Positions 36,084 to 46,623 of a stretch of DNA of 64,000 bases are shown here, in pieces. This DNA comes from Craterostigma plantagineum (lineage: Eukaryota > Streptophyta > Magnoliopsida > Lamiales > Linderniaceae). A program made the position numbers and the translations under genes. The stretch covers positions 1,765,501 through 1,829,500 of the forward strand of contig JAPQWV010000051.1 in assembly GCA_027422505.1 (NCBI GenBank). The letters are read 5' to 3'. Each line of letters opens with the position of its first letter. Position 1 is the first letter of the stretch. The notes below the pieces were generated by a model. It was not told the origin of the DNA. It did no database searches and worked only from the letters and a program-made list of their open reading frames with translations.

Positions 36084-36587
36084 TGTTAGGATATGCGGAA
36101 ATCCCCGATAATTATTTTGCCCAAAAAATGACGATAATAAATAATAGAGACGAAAAATAAATTTGGACAGTGACACGAGATTTACGTGGTTCGGTCAGAA
36201 TGACCTACGTCCACGGGCCGGGGGGTAGAACTTCTTTATTATGTGGAGAGATTACAAACACGTACACTGACGTGGTACAAAAGCACTACAACAATATTAG
36301 GAGTAGGCTACAGAAAATAACAGATGAGAAGAACGAAGATCTGTGTGGTGTGTTCTCTCTTCATCGCATAAGGCCTATTTATAGGCTAAAGTTTGCCTCG
36401 TTGTTCCATGTGAAGAGAAGAAGAAAAGTCAGCACACCTTTTAAATTTCAACTGCGTAGCCTCATCACCAAAAAGCTTTCATATTGCATTTTCTTTTCAT
36501 GTGGGCGTTGGCTTTTGTTGAATGGTAATAGAAGCAGCTTCATTGACTACTGCATTTGGATGGTTCCTACCAAAGTCACGCTCAACA
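36084..36587 (-). repeat. Copia 5' LTR (copy 1)
   Basis: 504 bases, about 99% identical to the 3' LTR. On the minus strand it carries the element's promoter. Confidence 0.95.
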
Positions 36588-37239
36588 CCCTAATTATCCC
36601 AACTCTAATTCCATCCCAGTCAACACCGGCCATGTTTCCGACGACGATGTGAACATCAATGTTAACCCCCAATTTCCCCCATTTCCATACCCCTAACCCT
36701 AATTTCAACGCCATCGACATGAATAGTAGCAAAACCCAAGGCCAAGGAAGAGGAATCTCAACTGCTATGAAATTCGAGGAGATACCTCAACCACAGCCAA
36801 TTCACGCAGTTCCCGGTTATAACAATAACTAGCACACCGACAACGTCAATACTAGTCAGCAAATTCCAATGGGTATGGCTGCTTCTAGTGTAGTCGAGGA
36901 GACAGTGAGGAACTGTTTAATGCCCGTGTTGAAGGAGTTATTGGGCAGCACAATGGGTTTAAATGGTGTCTGTTTCGGACATGGGCTAGGAGGATTAGGG
37001 GGCGGCGTAATGCCGCCGTTTGGCTTCCTCGGTGGAGACAAGGCCATGAACGACGAGAGGTGGAAGAAACAGCATATATGGAATTGGAGGTCATGTCCAA
37101 GAGGCTGGAACTTGTCCATGATCAGATCAAAGAGCAGCTGAACAAGCTTAGGTCGACCAAACACATCAGACGTCATTATTTAATCCTATCAACCAAACAC
37201 CAGAAAAAACTCATACTCTCATTATATAAACCCAACTAA
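36588..37239 (+). pseudogene. GeBP/STKL gene, decayed 3' half (copy 1)
   Basis: Downstream of the Copia element the GeBP C-terminal region is recognisable across several frames: VEETVRNCLMPVLKELLG, DERWKKQHI and, one base out of frame, ELEVMSKRLELVHDQIKEQL. The linker before it is broken by a frame change near 36,695 and an in-frame TAG near 36,828. A base is missing near 37,077. The frame containing the C-terminal leucine-rich part runs to TAA at 37,237. It has no start of its own and is separated from the DNA-binding half by 5.1 kb. Confidence 0.85.
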
Positions 37240-38490
37240 ACTAATATCACCTAAACCTATCCCTTCAAACAAACGGGACCTAGACAGCAACATTTTAGGA
37301 ACATATAAATTTGAAATTGTAGAATTTGAAGACATTTCCTAACTAAGAACAATAAGTTTAAATATTCAAGCAATTTGATAACATTAAATTTCAAATTTTA
37401 GGTATTCGTTGGAGTCAAAATACTCAAAACATCCATTTTATTTTACCTTTGGGTGTGCAACGGCTTTAAAACACAACCCGCACACACTGCACCAATTACG
37501 GCGCCTAAACTATGGTTTAATTTTAACTATGTTACCGTAGGAACGCAAAAAAAAAACTTCGCTCTTTTAAATTTAGTCTCCACCTTGGCACCTTCTCTCT
37601 AAACAAACCCAAGATCTAAGAACTTCTCATCCCCCTTCCTCCAATAATGGAGGTTGATGGTGCTCATTTTTTTTCATTTCTTCTTTTTTGTTCCTTAATG
37701 TTGTGTTTTTCATTTTCTCCCCTTGTTGGAGCATGTGTCTCCCATTTTCTTCCCTTTTTGGGGCTGCTTTTCCCTTTTTGGGGCTCGGGTACAAGCTGCA
37801 GTAGTCTTGACATCAACATGAGCGGCTACCATTTTCCAACAAGTGATCTCTGTTTGTTTGTGGTGAAGTCTATGCCATGCAAAATCCCGGGCATAGTGAA
37901 GCAGTTGCTCGTGTTGAACTTTGAGAATGAAAGCTTTTGTTGGAAAATAGTTTCATTTCCAAAAGAAAGTGTTTTTCACATACGTTGAACAGTACAAATC
38001 GCAATATATATATATAGAACACCTTTTAATGGCTAATTATTTAACTAACCGACTAATAAAGCCGTCACTAGCTGCTATTACTCAATGAACTGAACAAAAA
38101 CGCTATACCAATTTCAACACTTCAAGAAGCATCAAAATGGCTCAGCTCGAAGTCGAACATGCTACTTCATGTCATCAACTCATGCTCGTTCCTGGTTTTC
38201 TTCCTTTGATTTCAACAAGAAGTTAGTGAGGTCATTCTTTCCGTGAACATCCTCGCGCCTCAGGCGTATATTTACGAAGGCGTGATCCTCGTCGTCTTGA
38301 AGATCGGCCAGGGACACTTAAAAAAAACGATGCTAATTGAGACCCTCAGAGGCAATCTGTGAACACATTAATCAACTGAAAAAAACCTCCATCAAATACA
38401 ACAGTAAAAAGAATACATTTGCAAGAATCAGTGAAAATATACGCTAGATCATGTACGCTACCATGACTACGAGAAACTAAGGTCTCTTCC
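37240..38490. other. Spacer with one unassigned ATG frame (37,647-37,988 +)
   Basis: A 113-residue ATG frame begins MEVDGAHFFSFLLFCSLMLC, is hydrophobic at its start, and follows a CT-rich leader that could be a 5' UTR. I recognise no family, and the T-rich runs make frame errors likely. Nothing else is supported. Confidence 0.3.
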
Positions 38491-39041
38491 TGTAGAGATT
38501 TTTTCAGAACAAATTCCAGCCCAAACCCAACCGGTATAAACTTGAGGGGTCCCTTTCTAAAACCAATTGGCAATAGAGGGAGTGAACCCACAAGCTTATA
38601 AACCACTCTAATTCTCTTTAATTAGTCGGTGTGGGAGTCTTCTGTTTGCACCCAACAAACCTCCCCTCAAACTCAAGACCACACACCGGGCTTCCCCTAC
38701 GACGATTATCTGCATCAGCGCTTCTATCGCAATCATTGCACCAAGCGCTTCTCACCGCAGATTCACCAATCGTCCTTACAAGGGGCCGGAGACACACCAC
38801 CCACACCGTATCCGGGCTAGAATTTTTTTCCGTTGAAGGCACCCTCACGCCTTCCTCCACGCTCACCACACCATGTAGAGATTTTTTCAGACCCAATTCC
38901 AGCCCAAACCCAACCCGGTATAAACTTGTGGGGTTCCTCTCTAAAACCAATTGACAATAGAGGGAGTGAACCCACAAGCTCATAAACCACTCTAATTCTC
39001 TTTAATTAATCGGTGTGGGAGTCTTCTGTTTACACCCAACA
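38491..39041 (-). mobile_element. TRIM (terminal-repeat retrotransposon in miniature)
   Basis: A 551-base non-coding LTR element with perfect 5-bp target duplications CTTCC (38,486-38,490 and 39,042-39,046). The LTRs are 38,491-38,657 and 38,874-39,041 (167/168 bases). On the minus strand they start TGTTGGGTG(C/T)AAACAGA and end TCTCTACA. The internal region is only 216 bases. A TGG-starting primer-binding site (TGGTGTGGTGAGC) follows the 5' LTR and a polypurine tract (GAGGGGAGGTT) precedes the 3' LTR. Frames overlapping it (38,346-38,983) are artefacts. Confidence 0.9.
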
Positions 39042-39285
39042 CTTCCCAACGGTCCTTGTATTGAAATTTGAAGGTTGATGCAGCTTTAACATCATAACAA
39101 TCCTTCTTGGCAAATGGATCAACCTTGTGCAAGTAACTATATAGACCAATCATCAGCTTCAAATTATCATAGTTACGACAAACATAAGCCTGCCTATATG
39201 AGGGATAGAAAGAGTATTATATTCACAAGAAAAAAGGTATAAAAAACAACCACTTTGCTCTGCATCATTTCTCACCCTCAGAAAT

Positions 39286-39342
<57 letters not shown>

Positions 39343-39343
39343 T
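39286..39343. repeat. (CT)n microsatellite
   Basis: About 58 bases of nearly pure CT dinucleotides with two short interruptions. Confidence 0.95.
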
Positions 39344-39743
39344 TCTGTGACAAATTGATTAACCATTTCACAATAAGCAAGAAAAGATCGTAACTATTAT
39401 GTTTGAATAAGTCTCTGGTTTCAAGTCTGTATTATTTGTTCGTTAGTTGTTAATTAATAGCATACTGAAGTTCTCATTTTTAGTCTTTTTTGTTTACATA
39501 TTTCATATAACACATGGAACAAACTTACGTTGGTATTTTCTTCAACAATACCTCGAACAATAATATACTTTGCTTTATAATATGGTATATCAGAGAAAAT
39601 TCGTAGGCCTGATAAAGCATAGCTGCAACCAGCTGGAGAGACAAAAATGATGGCAACAAAAAATACTTTTGTGCAACCTGCTATTATTAAGTCCGATATT
39701 CACTATGATCATTGGGAATGTGAGTAGAATTTTCTGCATTATT

Positions 39744-39839
39744 AGAGAGAGAGAGAGAGGAGAGAGAGAGAGGAGAGAGAAGAGAGAGGAGAGGAGAGAG
39801 AGAGAGAGAGAGAGAGAGTGAGAGAGGAGAGAGAGAGAC
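39744..39839. repeat. (GA)n microsatellite
   Basis: About 96 bases of GA dinucleotides with GGAG interruptions, in opposite sense to the CT tract 400 bases upstream. Confidence 0.95.
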
Positions 39840-40232
39840 TTTCTACCAAAATTTCCCAAACTCAACTTACTATTCCGAAACGAGATAGCCCCAAGCAAAA
39901 AGCAAATAATGATAGGGAGCTCCCAACCTTATTAATGGAGGTGTGGGAGGAGGGATTAACGGTTTTTGGTATTAGGAATGTATGAAATGATTGGGATATC
40001 AAGGTTTTTGGTGAATTTAGATTGCCAAATCTCATAAATGTCATGGCGGATAATGCTACATACAGATATATGCCATGAACCAGTGGCGGATCAACCTTAT
40101 CGAGCACCTCTCCTGCCGTTATATATGTAAATGTCTGGTAATAAGTCCACATAGTACAAATAATTAAAGAATCAAAATGTGATCGAACCTTTAGCGATAT
40201 ACGAAGATATCAGATCAACTTGAGCTATCCCT
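39840..40232. other. Intergenic, no gene recognised
   Basis: Mixed-composition spacer before the retroposed fragment. A CAGTGGCGGATC motif at about 40,080 resembles the end of some plant hAT-like elements, but no partner end was found. Confidence 0.35.
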
Positions 40233-40305
40233 TTGAGTATTGCTCTATTGTACTCTTGTGTTCATTTGGATCTATGAATGAAATCATTTTCTTCAAAAAA
40301 AAAAA
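40233..40305 (+). mobile_element. 5'-truncated retroposed fragment (LINE-like 3' end) with poly(A) and 16-bp target duplication
   Basis: Seventy-three bases ending in a run of A, flanked by perfect 16-base repeats AACTTGAGCTATCCCT (40,217-40,232 and 40,306-40,321). The inserted sequence (GTTCATTTGGATCTATGAAT, then GAAATCATTTTCTTC) resembles the 3' end of plant L1-type LINE transcripts. Confidence 0.75.
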
Positions 40306-40321
40306 AACTTGAGCTATCCCT

Positions 40322-40848
40322 AAAGATATCTCAAAGAAGTACAAAGACATTTCGTTTTTTTCGATCTTACCATGATAATTAGCTGGTATTGCATGAAAAT
40401 TATGTCGAAGTTAATTTTTTTGAAAATAAAGAAGAAAGTCACGGAAATGACGAAACTCAAACCCCAAGAACTCGTCTTATTGCCCGTTAAAAGTGCTGCA
40501 AAAATCAATCCCGTAATTCCAACACCAACATAACATCGTAGCTCAACCATGTCATCGTAATCCTAAAGCACATATATTTAACATAAGATATAAAATAACT
40601 TAGTATTATTTATTATTTTCCTTCTCTCTTGTTTGTCGAGTGTTTCGATTTTAGTGTTTTAAACAACTGGAGAGCCAAATCCAATTCTATTTCCCTTTTA
40701 GAGGTCATACTTCATACAATGCAATACTATGTATTCTTCATTGAAGTTCCAAACTAGAAATGATTAAGTACAGAGCAATGCTTTATATGTTAGTCACGTT
40801 TACTGTTATTCAATTTGTGATGACAAATATCAAAATCAAAGCATTCCT
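40322..40848. other. Intergenic, ends at the duplication junction
   Basis: AT-rich spacer with no recognised gene. The last bases before the junction (CAAAGCATTCCT) have no counterpart before 12,648. Confidence 0.4.
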
Positions 40849-41144
40849 CCGAACCCGTTCATATTCGAGTAAAATCCGAATACCCGAACCGAACGCCCAC
40901 CCCTACTCGCAGGCTCGCAGCATAGTCCATTCGTGTAACGTGTTGTATTAAGGCTGGCAAAATTACATATTAATACATGAAGTATTTACAGATTAGTCCC
41001 TCAACGTTCTCTAATAACAACTGTTCCCAAAGCCTCAAGTCACAGCAGCATGCAACAAGAAACAAGTGAAGAAAGCGAGACAATCAAATCTGTACTGTAC
41101 CCAACTCAGTCGACGCTTTTGCATTTAATGATCGCCCGGCGAAA

Positions 41145-44100
41145 TTATTCAGGCCGTTCCTCAGCTCCTCGGGTCGTCATCGTTATCGTTATTTTCTTAC
41201 GCATTTCCAAATTCGACAAGCGCTCTGCCTCCAATGCACGCTCGAGCTGTTCGTCGATTCGTATATAGCGTTTAATCATATGATTTTTCGCAACGAAAAT
41301 ATTCGAGGGGAAAAAAGTAACAGAGTGAGGTCACTCTACCATGGCCGCCGCGAGCACTCCATTCCCGCAATAAGCCTCTGAGCCTTTCGTTCTCCTCTAC
41401 GTACTGTTCAAACAAAGGACGTTGTTGATGAGTGAATACTCGATGTAATGACCCGTGCCAAGAGAATGTGAATTCTCTCTTGTATGAATACGTGCTTCGA
41501 CAGATGAGATATTTCAGCAATTTTGATTTATTCTACTCTGATATTGAGCTACGCACTACACTACTGATTGAAGATTGATGAGAATGATTATCGAAAAAGT
41601 AGACCTAGAAATGTGGAGCAGATATTTTTACCTGGTTATTTGTGCTGCGAAGACGTTGGACTTCTGCATCTCTCTCAGCGATCAGCGATCGAGCAAGTCC
41701 CAGCTCAGACTGCAAGTGATTCATCTGAAAACAAGGAAAATGTTCTCAGTTCGTGGAAATAGATATGTTTGTGTATTACAGTGACAAATTGTAACTGAAC
41801 GTACCTCTGCCGAAAGCGTGCGAAGTTCTTGATCGCGGGTAGATAACAAATGGGCAAGGTCAACCTGTATCATCCAATTGAAGTGATTATTGGGGATCAT
41901 CTCTCAGATTCAAGTCAGGCGTGAAGGCTAAATATTAAAAACTGTTATAAGTTACAATTAAAGAATAATATGAAGAACGGATGCATCAGCTTTTTCATGG
42001 TAACATGTTGATGACCAAACCCAGTAAATGTATGGCCACACGGTTTTATTACCTGAGGTGTGCTGCCATCATCAGACTTCTCGTATTTGCTTAAGCATTC
42101 CTGCAACCTAAGAATCTGGAAAGCACATGAAGAGAACGAAAAGCGTATGACTGTTAATTTAACTATTTTTCATCATATGTAACTAACTCGATAGACCAAC
42201 GATAAGGGCATAAAAGAAGCAATGATCCGTCCAGTAAGCATCATCTATCATCTCAGAAAAATTAGCTCAATGAGTCTTGGTATCTATTCCTGGAGTTAGA
42301 GAACTGCTTTTCTGGTGTTCTATGTCCCAATAAGCGGGACGGGATAATCACACAACACTTCGTTGAACTATTCGGTAATAATCATTCACCTCCTCACTCA
42401 GGAAATGTATGTTTTCCCTCTGATATTGCAACAGAGCCATCTGTTGATCAGAAAGTCGTCCACCGTCATGGTATCTACAGCAAAGATATATGTCACACAT
42501 CTTGTCAGATATGGGCAAAACATGTTAATGAAATTTTGCAAGGATAACAATGAATGACTACAGGGATAATTGCTCAAGCAAGATAGGAAAGAGAAGTGAA
42601 CAATGTTAAACCATGTCTAGATCAAGTAAATGGAAGGAAATGACATCGAACTCGTGTTACCAACATTAATGATCCAAAGACTTGTCAATATTTGATATTC
42701 AAAGCAATAGCTACAACACCAACAAAGGATCAAACAGTGATTCGTCACATGAACCGCAACATAATGAATGACTACCTCATTCCTTCTAAGGGACTTGACT
42801 GTTGCAGAGGAGAGTAGAGAGAATCCAAGACGTCAGGTTGGGAATCCAAGCAGTTGTAGTGGTAAACATACCCTGCATCCATCATAATACTTTAAGCTGC
42901 ACATGCATAGGACTCAAGAAAAGAAGTTCAGCCCATCACTTTATTATTTATTGACAAACTGATTTTGTAAATTTTATTGCTTAATCAATTTTAGGGAACA
43001 AAACATCTGTCCTCGTATCATGAGGAGTTTGTTGCAGCTTGCGTTCCATTCATCTTGTGCAGCACCATCATAAGTTATTTATATTTTTTCTATTCGATGT
43101 CTCGATTGATAATCCTTTGAGACGCTTTAGTGTGAATTATAAATGCTAATATATCAAAATCAACATACAAGTTTTGAAATTTTGTTAGAAAAATCAGTGC
43201 AATAAAAAATGTCAGAAATTCATTTGGTAAGCCAACTCACCAATGTAGACACTAATGAAAAATGCAGCACATAATGCTTCAACCAGCATAATAATTCTGC
43301 AGAGTAATAGACAAATAAACAGTCATCAGACTCATGCAACATCCATAACTTAATATTAGAATTGCAAAGGTTTAATATCATCAAAGAGTTGCAAATATGC
43401 CTCCAAATTATGTTGTTGCATTTGACTTAGTGCAAGAGGAAGATACGAATGGGATACTAATTGAGCTTGTTGAATTCAAAATACATTTAGCAGTTACCAA
43501 ACTGAAATTTCATATTCAACAAATTAGAAGCAGCTCTTCTAGTGACAAGTTAAATCACGCTAACCATGTATGGTAAATCAACCAAAAATGTTTGTTAAAT
43601 AACATCCATTTGGAGCAGGCCAGTTGCAGAAGTAAAGGTAGCAGTAAAGAAAAGCGTAGCAACTGACCTGAGTATCATAGAGATTGAAAGAATACTTATG
43701 TGGGGTCTCCATGCAACTATAAGCAACATAGCAGCAGTTCCTGCAACAACAACATGATGAGTTATGTTGCGACATGTTATATTCTCATACTTTCCTGTTG
43801 TATGTAGAAGGTCAAAAAGAATACAGAAGAGTCCAAAATGAAAACTGAAACTCCAAGAATGAGTTCACTCCATCAGAGGTATTCATTATAAAAAATCCCG
43901 GTAACTAGTTCACATCAATTCCATCAGCAATGCATGATATATAAAAATTAAATTATAAAATTTCAGCATGACAGACAGGACTCTCAATTCCAATTATCGA
44001 GCACAATTCACTTAAGTGCTTTAGTCCATCCCATATGAATATCATACGAAATGTTCATTCCACACTCCACACGAATTGAGAGCCCAGCTCGGCATCTTCA

Positions 44101-45426
44101 CGAAAAATAAGTACCATGAACAATATCAGTAGAGGGAAGCCATACCATAAGCTATCGTAGCAAATGGTAGGCGGATTATATGCTTCAACTTTTGGCTGAA
44201 ACCATAATAGCCCTGCAAAATTAAAACAATATACACATTTCTACTTTTTATCAGAGTACACATCATAATAATCAGGCAGAGAAAATACAAACAGATAATT
44301 AAAGGATAGGACAATCATCAAAGCTCGCAAAAGGTTACCTGTAGTCTTATCTTCTGAACCTGGTAAACTAGGTATTGTTGAAATATGCCTGACAAAATGT
44401 TCAGACGAGCCATGACACAAAAAAATGGTAGCCACTGGAAGTACGTTGTAAACCATGATACAAGAAAATGCTAGCCACTTGGAAGTAGGTTGTAATCCAA
44501 ATCACATTTTTTTCACTTCAACTCATATGAATTATCTAGGCAGAAGCTGTGTTTTCTAACTCTTCCAGAAAACAGAAGTACAAGACAAGCTGTGTCCATG
44601 TAGATCCATATATTCAATCTATAGGCTTCAACGTATGTATAAAAAAAACCATAAACACCACCCAGCGATCTAGACGAAGAATTAAGGTTACAATGGCAAC
44701 AAATATGAAATACTAATGTTTGGGCTCAGGGGGGCATAAAAGCAAGACTAAATCAAAGCTGGGTTAGTATATTGAAAATGATATAAAACTTCGATCGAAC
44801 ACCTGTTACGACTAAGAGGATAACGATAACACCACAACTACACAGCAGCACTGGAATCAGTTCCTGAAAGGCCCGGAGTATCCATGTAGCTCCCACAGCA
44901 ACAACCCCATAACCTGCCTAGAAATAAGATAAGTTCTAGTTGCAATTATTTTATGCTCTCTGCATGCCTCCAAAGTCGATGTTAAAGAGAGAAACTTGCC
45001 AACAATACACAATATACAACGCTCCCAAGTATCCTAGTACGCTCCCGATGGCCGAAAAGAGGAGCTTCTTGCAGTATGTCAAGGAACCTTACACACAAAA
45101 GAAACGGAAATCACGACAAGATACTACCGATAAAATGATGATGTCTGGGCAGCCGAATCCCAGGAAATAAGAAAGTAACTCCACTGGCAAACAATCAAGC
45201 AAAATTCAAGTACACAAAGACCAAATAATCAACCAACTAGTTCACCAAATTATCGCATCCCCAAAATCGGCAAAGAAAAATCGCGAGAAGAAAAAAATGA
45301 AAGTTCGATCACTAAAATGGCAACATCAGAGAAGCTAGGCAACATCAGAGAAACTACAACATTGCATAAATCTTACAGGTTGTCGTCAGCGTGCGATGCA
45401 GATAAGATCGAAGCGTGCCTGTCCAT
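41145..45426 (-). CDS. Membrane/coiled-coil protein (copy 2)
   Basis: Counterpart of 12,945-17,225, with the same start (MDRHASILSASHADDN), exon order and stop. It differs by many small indels. One extra base at about 41,346 shifts the frame in the coiled-coil exon after REWSAR, where copy 1 is open. Other one-base losses occur around 44,435 and 44,460 in the tandem-repeat exon. It may be a damaged copy or carry sequence errors. The function is unknown, as for copy 1. Confidence 0.62.
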
Positions 45427-46623
45427 CTCGAGAAGGTTCTTCGTTTTCTCAGAGGCGCTTCGACTCCGATCTCGAAAATCTTTCCTCCTTTTTACTCTAT
45501 TTCGGGGTTTGAACTTTGATTGCTTTTTAGAGATTAGAAGAGATGAGCACGTAGGGTAGGAACGAAACGTATAATAATATTAGAAAATTTTAATCACAAC
45601 ACTAACAATCTTCGTGATTTATTGACACTGTTTTATTCCTTTTATCTGTCGTATAGCTAAATAAATTAATAACTTTAAACAAAAAAAAGGCTAAATAAAT
45701 TAATTAATAATAATTACCAAAAAAATACAGAAAACAAGACTTCTCGAAAATCGTCATTGCCATAGGCGTTTTTCTTTCGCGCGCCTACCAAACTCCACAA
45801 ACCTCGTTCACCATTTACCAGAAAGCTTCGACGTACTTAGTATAACTTCAACAGCAGCAGCAGAGCAATGGGATCGTCAATCACAAACATCCAAGATAAG
45901 TCAGAATGGCCCAATGTCGATCGATGGCTGCGCTCGGCTCTAGTCGAAGACAAGGCAATCGATCATCTTCCCCGGCTTGATTTCGGGCTGATGCTGCTAT
46001 GGAAAAAAGACTGCAGAAAAACACGAGCAACGCAATGGTTATAATAACAAATGACGGAGCGTTTCAGTCGTCAGGCTAACGGGCAATCAAAATGCAAATC
46101 TTCAAAACGATCCCAAGTATCCCTTGCGTCTCGATAATGGGTTTTTCTTACAACAATGTACAAATGCCAATTCACATGCAAGAGAGGGTGCAGATGACTG
46201 TTAGGAGGGTAAGGGTAGGTCGAAAAGAAACTAAAGAAAAGATTCTCACGAAGAAGAGAAGATGTGCGTTCGAAATATACCTGTTCGATCTTGTCATCTT
46301 CATCCTCCTCATAGTTCGAGAACACAGACCTGCAGCTCCATAGCATCAACAGTTCCACAAACCTGCCCTGCCATAGAGAGATAAACAATCATGGGCAATC
46401 GGTACTCCCTTAACTATAAACAAACGCATGAGTTGCAAGATATACTCGGACGAAAACTAGAACAAGACACGTTTGCTCTATAGTAGCACAACTGAATCTT
46501 GAAAAATAATAACTCACCATGCACAAGATGAACCCACAACCAGTCTCAGACCAACCAATATGAATCTTCGGATCAAAATAAAAAATCGATCTTCCCACTC
46601 ACGTCTGTCAAGTAGTAGTAACT
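45427..46623. other. Spacer with PPR 3' region (copy 2)
   Basis: Counterpart of 17,226-18,423; no additional gene. The 58-codon frame seen in copy 1 is present but has three amino-acid changes and no recognised homology. Confidence 0.4.

Larger units (their letters stand above)
31491..36587 (-). mobile_element. Full-length Ty1/Copia retrotransposon, Tork lineage (Tnt1-like), copy 1
   Basis: A 5,097-base element in minus orientation within the GeBP gene. The LTRs are 31,491-31,995 (505 bases) and 36,084-36,587 (504 bases). Both start TGTTAGGATATGC and end GCTCAACA on the + strand, and differ by three substitutions and one single-base indel. The primer-binding site and polypurine tract are in the right places, with one gag-pol reading frame between. 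The expected 5-bp target duplication is not seen: ATCTA precedes and CCCTA follows. The same insertion is in copy 2, so it predates the duplication. Confidence 0.96.
12648..40848 (+). repeat. Large direct duplication, copy 1 (about 28.2 kb unit)
   Basis: From 12,648 (inside the MITE end) sequence and gene order match 40,849 onward at a nearly constant offset of 28,196-28,204 bases, as far as the window end. Equivalent landmarks include the PPR start (20,986 / 49,182), F-box start (23,986 / 52,186), ATL stop (27,174 / 55,377), GeBP start (30,975 / 59,176) and the Copia 3' LTR (31,491 / 59,694). A simple head-to-tail tandem predicts copy 1 ends at 40,848. Only 12,648 to about 35,800 can be compared directly here. 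Confidence 0.93.

Noticed and set aside
38346..38983. Frames of 86-121 codons on both strands
   Set aside because: They lie across the TRIM terminal repeats and internal region, which are non-coding.
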